Source: an uncultured Planctomycetaceae bacterium
Lineage (GTDB): Bacteria > Planctomycetota > Planctomycetia > Pirellulales > UBA1268
Length of the DNA stretch: 13,929 nt
Reading direction: 5' to 3'
Assembly: GCA_903949225.1 (NCBI GenBank)
Contig: CAJAYZ010000650.1
Location: 1-13,929 of the forward strand
Part shown: positions 1 through 5,978 of the stretch, one piece after another
Position numbering within the stretch: position 1 is the first letter of the stretch
Layout of the letters: each line of letters opens with the position of its first letter
The notes under the pieces: generated by a model
What the model was told of the DNA's origin: nothing
Seen by the model: the letters and a program-made list of their open reading frames with translations, nothing else
The model's database searches: none
Program-made: the position numbers and the translations under genes

Positions 1-10
1 AGATGGAGGC

Positions 11-862
11 ATGCTCCGCGCGCCATTCAACCATCGCGTCCGCCCGCTCCGCCGCGATCCTGTCGTGATCACGGCCCTTCTCGTGGCCGTCTGCCTGGCC
101 GTCCTCGGCGGCTGCACGAGGCCGGCCCCGAAACGAGCGTCGCAGGCGCCGACGAAGATCCGTGTCGCCGCCGCCACCGACCTCCGCTCCTGCCTCGACG
201 CCCTCACCGACGCCTTCCAGATCGAGCATCCAAACTTCGATCTCCTCCCCACGTTCGGGGCTTCGGGTGTCCTGCTGACACAGCTCAAAAGCGGCCTCGA
301 GACCGATCTCTACCTCTCTGCCGACATCGCCTACGCCCACGATCTCGCCGCGGCCGGCCTTGCTGCCGAGGCCGATGTCTTCGAGAGCGCTCAGGGGCGG
401 CTCGTCATCTGGGTGCGCAACGAGTCGCCGATCGACGTCGCCAAACTCGGCGCCGAGGCGCTCCTCGACACGTCCGTGCGCCGCGTCGCGATCGCCAATC
501 CCCTCCACGCCCCGTATGGCCGGGCTGCTGTTGCGGCGCTCGAGCATCTCGGGCTCCACGAGCGCCTGAACGAGAAGCTCGCCGTCGGCGAGAGCGCGAC
601 GCAGGCGGCACAGTATGTCGAGAGCGGGGCGGCGGAGGTGGGAATCCTGCCGTTGGCGCTGGCGAAGGGGACGAGGCTCATGGAGCGCGGCCGCTTCTGG
701 GTTGTCCCGGCCGAGGCCCACCCGCCGATCCGCCATGGCGGCGCGATCCATGCCCGCGCCATCGACCGCGAGGCGACGGTGGCCTTCCGCGACTTTCTCC
801 TCTCGCCAGCCGGTCGCTTGATCCTCGCCCGCTACGGTTTTGAGTTCCCCGCGGTGCCGTGA
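11..862 (+). CDS. modA: Molybdate (or tungstate) ABC transporter substrate-binding lipoprotein ModA
   Basis: This is the extracytoplasmic binding protein of an importer for molybdate, or possibly tungstate, and it delivers the oxyanion to ModB. The 283-residue protein has a basic N-terminus, a hydrophobic stretch (about residues 18-32) and a lipobox LGGC with Cys35, so it should be a lipoprotein. From about residue 49 it follows the ModA pattern: AAATDL near the start, FGASG as the oxyanion loop, the SADIAY segment, PLHAPYGR, the YVESGAAEVGI hinge region, and a YGFEFP end. The Tyr found in the IVY segment of E. coli-type ModA is replaced here by ILPLALA, which I recall from other bacterial ModA proteins. 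modB and modC follow directly. The ATG at 11 is uncertain: a GGAGG lies only one base before it and the frame is open to the window edge, so the true start could lie upstream. Confidence 0.9.
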   Translation: MLRAPFNHRVRPLRRDPVVITALLVAVCLAVLGGCTRPAPKRASQAPTKIRVAAATDLRSCLDALTDAFQIEHPNFDLLPTFGASGVLLTQLKSGLETDLYLSADIAYAHDLAAAGLAAEADVFESAQGRLVIWVRNESPIDVAKLGAEALLDTSVRRVAIANPLHAPYGRAAVAALEHLGLHERLNEKLAVGESATQAAQYVESGAAEVGILPLALAKGTRLMERGRFWVVPAEAHPPIRHGGAIHARAIDREATVAFRDFLLSPAGRLILARYGFEFPAVP

Positions 863-865
863 CGA

Positions 866-872
866 GAAAGGA
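866..872 (+). promoter_or_regulatory. Ribosome binding site deciding the modB TTG start
   Basis: GAAAGGA lies nine bases before a TTG at 882-884. It supports initiation there rather than at an in-frame TTG at 840 inside the end of modA, which would add 14 residues unlike the family and has no comparable Shine-Dalgarno sequence. Confidence 0.6.
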
Positions 873-881
873 TCTCTCCCC

Positions 882-1565
882 TTGGACGTCACTGCCGCCT
901 GGCTCACGTTCCGGCTCGCTGCCGCCACGACGCTCCTCCTCGCTGCCGTCGGCCTGCCGCTGGCGTGGTGGCTCGCCGCCCCGCACGGCCGCGGCGCGGG
1001 CCTCCGCGGCTTCGTCGAAGCGGTCTGCACGCTGCCGCTCGTGCTTCCGCCGACGGTGGCCGGCTTCTTCCTCCTCGTCGCCACCGCCCCCCAGAGCATC
1101 GTCGGCCGTCTCTGGGCGGGGCTCACCGGGGGCACGCTCCCGTTCACGTTCAGCGGCATTCTGCTCGCCGCCGTGCTCATGAATCTCCCCTATGCGATCG
1201 GGCCGTTCACGGCGGCCTTTGCCACGCTCGACCGCAGGCTCGTCGAGGCCTCGTGGTGCCTGGGAGAGTCGCGCGCCGCGACGATCCTCCGCGTCGTCCT
1301 CCCCGCCTGCTGGCCGGGGATCGTCACCGGCCTGGTGATGACGTTCGCCCACGTCGTCGGGGAGTTCGGCGTCGTGCTCATGGTCGGAGGCAACATCCCC
1401 GGCATCACCCGCACCCTCTCGGTGGCGCTCTACGACGACGTCCAGGCCCTCGATCATGCCTCGGCGGCACGAACGGCCACGGTGCTCGTCGCCGTGGCGC
1501 TTGTGGCGCTGGTCACCGTGCAGCGGCTCGCGCGGCGGCCGGTGGCCAGGGGAAGCGGCCGATGA
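882..1565 (+). CDS. modB: Molybdate ABC transporter permease ModB
   Basis: This is the inner-membrane channel subunit that passes molybdate (or tungstate) from ModA into the cytoplasm, powered by ModC. Starting at the TTG it has 227 residues, close to the usual ModB length of about 230. It is strongly hydrophobic with about five membrane spans, beginning at residues 8-31. The family segment LPLVLPPTVAGFFLL is at 51-65. The ATPase-coupling EAA loop starts at Glu122 (EASWCLGE) with its conserved Gly at 128, and GEFG follows in the next span. The gene begins 19 bases after modA stops and overlaps modC by four bases (ATGA), so translational coupling is likely. Assignment to ModB rather than the related sulfate permease CysT rests mainly on the flanking modA and modC. 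Confidence 0.9.
   Translation: MDVTAAWLTFRLAAATTLLLAAVGLPLAWWLAAPHGRGAGLRGFVEAVCTLPLVLPPTVAGFFLLVATAPQSIVGRLWAGLTGGTLPFTFSGILLAAVLMNLPYAIGPFTAAFATLDRRLVEASWCLGESRAATILRVVLPACWPGIVTGLVMTFAHVVGEFGVVLMVGGNIPGITRTLSVALYDDVQALDHASAARTATVLVAVALVALVTVQRLARRPVARGSGR
1548..1553 (+). promoter_or_regulatory. Ribosome binding site for modC
   Basis: AGGGGA lies inside the 3' end of modB, eight bases before the modC ATG at 1562. It fits independent or coupled initiation at the ATGA overlap. Confidence 0.5.
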
Positions 1566-2647
1566 GCCAGTCTCGGCAGCGCCTCGTTGCCGCCTTCACC
1601 GTCCGCCACCGCTCCGGCACGACGATCGACGGCCACGTCGAGACCGGCGGCGGCGTGGTCGTCCTCTACGGCCCCTCGGGGTGCGGCAAGACGACGGTCC
1701 TGCGGGCGCTCGCTGGCCTCGATCGGCCGGCGACGGGGCGGATCGCCTTCGACGGCGAGCCGTGGTTCGACGCCGCGCAGGGCATCGACCTGCCACCGCA
1801 GGCGCGCGATGTCGGGATGCTCGGCCAAGAGCTGGCCCTCTTTCCGTGGCTCGACGTCGCCGGGAACGTCGGCTACGCGCTGCGTCGCCTCCCCGCGGCG
1901 GAGCGTGCGAAGCGCGTCACCGAGGCCCTCCGCCGCTTCGATCTCGACAGCCTCGCGCGGCGGATGCCGGCGACGCTCTCCGGCGGCCAGCAGCAGCGCG
2001 TGGCGCTGGCGCGGGCCCTCGTGCGCCGGCCGCGGCTCCTCCTCCTCGACGAGCCGCTCTCGGCACTCGACGCGCCGCTCCGCGCCCGCTTGAGGCCGGG
2101 ACTGCGGCGCTGGCTTGTCGAGACGGGGCTGCCGGTCGTCCTCGTCACCCACGACCACACCGAGGCCCTGGCGCTCGGCGACGCAATCATCGTCATGGAG
2201 GAGGGGAGGGTGCTCCAGACCGGCTCGGTCGCCGAGGTCTTCAGCCGGCCGGCCGATGCACGCGTGGCGCGGATCGTCGGCACCGAGTCGATCCTCTGTG
2301 GCGAGGTGATCGCCGTCGAGGCGGGGCTGGCGACGGTCGATGTCGCCGGGGTGCGGCTCACGGCCGTCGCTCCCCCCGATGGCAGCGGGCTCGTCCATGT
2401 CTGCCTCCGTGCCGAAGAGGTGGTCCTTCTGCGGCACGCCGACGGGGGCTTGAGCGCCCGCAACCGCTTCCCTGCCACGGTGCTGTTCGTGGTCCCCGAG
2501 GGGCCGCTTGTCCGCGTCGGCCTCGATGCCGGCTTCGAGCTGACGGCGCTGGTCACCCGGGCCGCCGCCGAGGAGCTCGCGCTCCTCCCGGGAGAGCGCG
2601 TTCTGGCGGCGGTGAAGGTGCCGGCCGTCCATCTCGTGGCACGGTAG
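1562..2647 (+). CDS. modC: Molybdate ABC transporter ATP-binding protein ModC
   Basis: This is the cytoplasmic ATPase that drives molybdate/tungstate import through ModB. The 361-residue protein has every ABC motif in place: Walker A GPSGCGKTT (37-45), Q-loop Gln89, signature LSGGQQQR (139-146), Walker B LLLLDE (159-164), D-loop SALD (167-170) and H-loop His197. Residues of about 243-355 form a C-terminal extension with two beta-rich halves (starting near GEVIAV and NRFPATV), as in the TOBE/Mop region of ModC that binds oxyanion or regulates activity. The length matches E. coli ModC (about 352). The start is the ATG that overlaps the modB stop. No hairpin followed by a T run was seen after the stop at 2645-2647. 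Confidence 0.93.
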   Translation: MSQSRQRLVAAFTVRHRSGTTIDGHVETGGGVVVLYGPSGCGKTTVLRALAGLDRPATGRIAFDGEPWFDAAQGIDLPPQARDVGMLGQELALFPWLDVAGNVGYALRRLPAAERAKRVTEALRRFDLDSLARRMPATLSGGQQQRVALARALVRRPRLLLLDEPLSALDAPLRARLRPGLRRWLVETGLPVVLVTHDHTEALALGDAIIVMEEGRVLQTGSVAEVFSRPADARVARIVGTESILCGEVIAVEAGLATVDVAGVRLTAVAPPDGSGLVHVCLRAEEVVLLRHADGGLSARNRFPATVLFVVPEGPLVRVGLDAGFELTALVTRAAAEELALLPGERVLAAVKVPAVHLVAR

Positions 2648-2792
2648 GCCCTTCCGCCCCTCACGGTCGCTGTTTCAACCGCGATCCCCCGGCGACTATC
2701 ATGGATCGTTCCAGCGCCGTCCGGGTGGAGCCGTGCGCTGACCGCTTCCGGCCTGTCCGTCGCAAGTGTCACCCCCGTCGCGAGTGCCTTCC
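2648..2792 (+). other. Intergenic gap between modC and the cytochrome operon
   Basis: These 145 bases separate two same-strand gene sets. I see no small gene with family support. A five-base inverted repeat (CGGCG at 2690-2694, CGCCG at 2715-2719) has a 20-base loop and no T run, so I do not call it a terminator. The only possible signal is the weak promoter listed separately. Confidence 0.5.
2673..2702 (+). promoter_or_regulatory. Weak candidate promoter of the cytochrome operon
   Basis: TTTCAA (2673-2678) and TATCAT (2697-2702) are separated by 18 bases and resemble sigma-70 -35 and -10 elements. The -10 matches TATAAT at five of six positions, while the -35 is poor. It would give a leader of roughly 80 bases before the ATG at 2793. 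It lies in the only sizeable gap in the plus-strand genes, which is the main argument for it. Confidence 0.25.
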
Positions 2793-5700
2793 ATGCCATT
2801 CCGTACTGCTGCCGCGTGCCTCCTCGGCTCGCTCCTCATGCTCCCTGGCTTCGGTCTTCGCCTCAGCGCCGCCGCCGAGCGCTGGGAGCAGCTTCCCGAG
2901 AAGCAGCCCGCCGGCGGAGCCGCCGCCGAGGTTCCCGCAGTAAAGAGGGGGCTCGCCGACTGGATCTGGGGCCCGAGCGACGACGGTGAATACCGGCTCT
3001 CCAAGTCGTTTGCCGGCGGAGCCAAAAAGGGGATCGTCACCGCCACGGCCGATAATCGGATGACACTCCTCCTCAACGGCAAAGAGATCGCCAAGAGCGA
3101 ATCCTGGGAAAACCCCGTCGCCGTCGACCTCACAAAAGATCTGCAGGCCGGCGACAACGAGCTCGTCGCCATCGTCGCAAACGAGGGAGGCCCGGCTGGA
3201 TTCTCCTGCCGGCTCGTCCTCACCACTGCTGACGGCAGCGAGCAGGTGATCACGAGCGACTCCTCCTGGAAGGGCGCGGCCGCCGGCAAGCCGACCGAGG
3301 CGGTCGCCGTCCGCGTCGTCGCCAAGGCCGGGGACGGCCCGTGGAAGGACGCACTGGCCGGCCAGGCCCGGGCTGCCACGGCGCAGCCGTTCAATCTCCT
3401 CCCTGGCTTCCAGGTCGAGAAGCTCTTCACGGTGCCTCAAGACCTGCTCGGCTCGTGGGTCTGCCTCACCACCGATCCCAAGGGCCGGCTGATCGCCAGC
3501 GACCAGGGGGACAAGGGGCTTGTGCGGATCACGCCAGCGCCGCTCGATGGCTCGAAGCCGACGGTCGTCGAGAAGATCCCGGTCGCGCTCTCCGGTGCCC
3601 AGGGGCTCCTGTGGGCGTTCGACGCCCTCTATGTCGTCTGCAACGGCGGCCCTGGGAGCGGCCTCTACCGAGCGACCGATACCAACGGCGACGACGTCCT
3701 CGACCACGTCGAGAAGCTCCGCGCCTTTGAGGGGGGCGGCGAGCACGGCCCCCACAACATCTGCCTCTCCCCCGACGGCAAGAAGCTGTTCATCATCTGT
3801 GGCAACCACACCCTCCCGCCGTTCGCCGTGAAGAACATCACCGAGCCACAATCGCTCGGTGGCATCCGCCCCAACCAGCGCCGCGTCGAGCTTCCCCCGG
3901 AGGCGTCGAGCCGCCTGCCCGCCAACTGGGACGAGGATCTCCTCATCACGCGCCTCTGGGATGCCAACGGCCACGCCGTCGGGATCCTCGCGCCGGGCGG
4001 CTATGTCGTCAGCACCGATCCTGATGGCAAAACGTGGGAAATCTGGACCGGTGGCTACCGCAATCCCTACGACTTCGCCTTCAACGCCGACGGCGAGATG
4101 TTCGTCTACGACGCCGACATGGAGTGGGACTTCGGTTCCCCGTGGTATCGACCGACGCGTGTCAACCATGCCACGAGCGGCAGTGAGCTCGGCTGGCGTT
4201 CCGGCGCCGGCAAGTGGTCGCCGGCGCTTCCCGACAGCCTCCCGGCGCTCGTCGACATCGGCCCCGGTTCGCCGGTCGGCGCCTCCTTCGGCTACGGCGC
4301 GAAGTTTCCCGCCAAGTACCAGAAGGCCTTCTTCGTCTGCGACTGGACGTTCGGGACGATGTACGCGATCCACCTCACGCCCGATGGCTCGACCTACAAA
4401 GGCGAGAAGGAGGAGTTTGTGTCGCGAACGCCGCTCCCGCTCACCGACATGACGATCGGCCAAGATGGCGCCGTCTACTTCACCGTCGGTGGCCGTGGCG
4501 GCCAGGGAGAGCTCTACCGGGTGACCTACATCGGCAAGGAATTAACCGCCCCGGTCGATGCCAAGTCGACCGCCGGCGCCGAGAGCCGCAAGGCCCGCCA
4601 GGCGCTCGAGGCCTTTCACGTCAAGGGGGCTGACACGAAGGCGGCCGTCGCGGCGGCGCTCCCGCAGCTTGCCAATCCCGACCGCTTCATCCGCTACGCC
4701 GCCAGGATCGCGCTCGAGCACCAGCCACTCGAGGCCTGGGCCGCCAAGGGGCTTGCCACCTCTAATCCACTTGCCCGAATCCATGCGGCGATCGCCGTCG
4801 CCCGGCAGGGAGAGCCCGCGCTGCAGCCGATGGTGCTCATCGCCCTCGATCTCCTCGATGGCCTCGATCTCGCCAAGCTCGACACGGCTGGGAAGATCGA
4901 TCTCGTCCGCGCGTATCAGCTCGCGATGATCCGGCTCGGCGACCCGCCGGCCGACGCGAAGGCGAAGATCGCGGCCAAGCTCGGGCCGCTGTTTCCCTCG
5001 GGATCCTTCGATCTCGACCGCGAGCTCTCGAGCCTGCTTGTCGCCGTTCGTGCCCCGGGGATCGTGACGCAGCTTGTCGGCCTCATGGCCGAGCCGTCGA
5101 CGTCGGCAGGCGCCACCAACCTCGCCCCCAACGAAGAGGAGCTGCGCCAGCTGATCACGCGGAATGCCGGCTACGGCAGCTCCGTCCGCGACGCTCTCGA
5201 AAAGCGCAGCGACCTCCTTCAGGTTCACTTCGCGTATGTCCTCCGGACAGTCAACGAGAAAAACGCCTGGACGCTCGAAGACCGCAAGGGCTACCACGGC
5301 TGGTTCAACCGGGCCCAGCAGTGGGCCGGCGGCGCGAGCTTCCGGAAGTTCCTCGTCAACATCGAAAACGACAGCCTCGTTGGCCTCTCGGAGAACGACA
5401 AGCTGGCGCTCGAGACGATCGGCGCCCGCAAGGCCTACGTGCCACCCCCGCTGCCGAAGCCGGTGGGGCCGGGGCAGGCTTGGTCGGTCGATGAGGTTCT
5501 GGCGTCGGCCGAGAAGGGGCTGGCCACAGGGCGAGACTTCGAAGGGGGCAAGCGGACCTTCGCGGCGGCCCGGTGCGTCGTCTGTCACCGCTTCGGCGAC
5601 GACGGCGGCTCGACCGGCCCCGATCTCACCCAGGCCGGCGGCCGCTTCCAGCTCAAGGACATGATCGAAGCGATGGTGGTCCCGAGCAAGGTGATCTCCG

Positions 5701-5978
5701 ACCAGTACAAGGGGAGCATCGTCACGACCCAGGGGGGCAAGGCCCACACCGGCCGGATCGTGTACGAGTCGCCGGAGAAGGTCGTCGTCGTCACCGATCC
5801 GGAGGACGCGACGAAGTTCGTCGAGATCGCCCGCGGAGAGATCGACGAGATCATCCCGGCGGCGGAGTCGCTGATGCCCAAGGGGCTCCTCGACACCCTG
5901 AATGAGGCAGAGGTCCTCGATCTCCTCGCCTACACCCTCTCGCGAGGAAACCAAAGCGATGCCCGGTTCAAGAAGTAA
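2793..5978 (+). CDS. Exported beta-propeller dehydrogenase-like protein with PVC-type C-terminal cytochrome c domain
   Basis: This is a 1061-residue secreted protein of the planctomycete 'PVC-type haem-binding CxxCH' family, probably a periplasmic electron-transfer oxidoreductase. The ATG at 2793 puts a signal peptide at residues 1 to about 28; a GTG nine codons earlier gives a worse N-terminus. Residues of about 53-165 form a beta-sandwich module starting LADWIW and containing TADN, LLNGKE and DNELVAIVAN. Residues of about 199-580 are a beta-propeller of the membrane-bound dehydrogenase/sugar dehydrogenase type, starting FNLLPGFQVEKLF and ending GELYRVTYIG. About 590-890 is helical and HEAT-like. 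The C-terminus is the Pirellula/Verrucomicrobium-type haem domain with CVVCH (Cys928, Cys931, His932), GPDLT and LMPKGLLDTL; Met1028 is a candidate axial ligand. The last 20 bases overlap the next gene. The family's substrate is unknown, and sugar oxidation is an inference. Confidence 0.88.
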   Translation: MPFRTAAACLLGSLLMLPGFGLRLSAAAERWEQLPEKQPAGGAAAEVPAVKRGLADWIWGPSDDGEYRLSKSFAGGAKKGIVTATADNRMTLLLNGKEIAKSESWENPVAVDLTKDLQAGDNELVAIVANEGGPAGFSCRLVLTTADGSEQVITSDSSWKGAAAGKPTEAVAVRVVAKAGDGPWKDALAGQARAATAQPFNLLPGFQVEKLFTVPQDLLGSWVCLTTDPKGRLIASDQGDKGLVRITPAPLDGSKPTVVEKIPVALSGAQGLLWAFDALYVVCNGGPGSGLYRATDTNGDDVLDHVEKLRAFEGGGEHGPHNICLSPDGKKLFIICGNHTLPPFAVKNITEPQSLGGIRPNQRRVELPPEASSRLPANWDEDLLITRLWDANGHAVGILAPGGYVVSTDPDGKTWEIWTGGYRNPYDFAFNADGEMFVYDADMEWDFGSPWYRPTRVNHATSGSELGWRSGAGKWSPALPDSLPALVDIGPGSPVGASFGYGAKFPAKYQKAFFVCDWTFGTMYAIHLTPDGSTYKGEKEEFVSRTPLPLTDMTIGQDGAVYFTVGGRGGQGELYRVTYIGKELTAPVDAKSTAGAESRKARQALEAFHVKGADTKAAVAAALPQLANPDRFIRYAARIALEHQPLEAWAAKGLATSNPLARIHAAIAVARQGEPALQPMVLIALDLLDGLDLAKLDTAGKIDLVRAYQLAMIRLGDPPADAKAKIAAKLGPLFPSGSFDLDRELSSLLVAVRAPGIVTQLVGLMAEPSTSAGATNLAPNEEELRQLITRNAGYGSSVRDALEKRSDLLQVHFAYVLRTVNEKNAWTLEDRKGYHGWFNRAQQWAGGASFRKFLVNIENDSLVGLSENDKLALETIGARKAYVPPPLPKPVGPGQAWSVDEVLASAEKGLATGRDFEGGKRTFAAARCVVCHRFGDDGGSTGPDLTQAGGRFQLKDMIEAMVVPSKVISDQYKGSIVTTQGGKAHTGRIVYESPEKVVVVTDPEDATKFVEIARGEIDEIIPAAESLMPKGLLDTLNEAEVLDLLAYTLSRGNQSDARFKK
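2945..3290 (+). other. Beta-sandwich module, copy 1 (N-terminal part of the beta-propeller cytochrome)
   Basis: This codes for a module that resembles the N-terminal sugar-binding-like domain of bacterial alpha-L-rhamnosidases. Landmarks in order are WIW, TADN, LLNG, a W-x-x-P pair, DNELVAIVAN, GGPAGF and S-D-S-S-W. The same landmarks recur in the same order at 7519-7975, inside the next gene. The boundaries are approximate. Confidence 0.65.
5944..5948 (+). promoter_or_regulatory. Ribosome binding site for the PSCyt1/DUF1549/DUF1553 gene
   Basis: GAGGA lies within the end of the upstream gene, ten bases before the ATG at 5959. It supports that start over an in-frame ATG at 5902, because only the later start opens directly into a signal peptide. 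Confidence 0.6.

Noticed and set aside
840..881. Earlier TTG start for modB at 840
   Set aside because: It lies within modA, has no good ribosome binding site, and adds 14 residues unlike ModB.
2690..2719. Inverted repeat CGGCG/CGCCG as a terminator after modC
   Set aside because: The stem is five bases with a 20-base loop and no T run, which is within chance for this composition.
2701..2943. Short frame reading CLPCH near 2790, resembling a haem-binding CxxCH peptide
   Set aside because: It runs out of the modC shadow frame through the leader and into the signal-peptide region of the real gene in another frame. The rest is Ser/Pro-rich with no cytochrome fold, so the CxxCH is chance.
2769..4463. 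Minus-strand open frame of 564 codons opposite the beta-propeller gene
   Set aside because: No recognisable motif, and composition typical of a GC-driven shadow frame.
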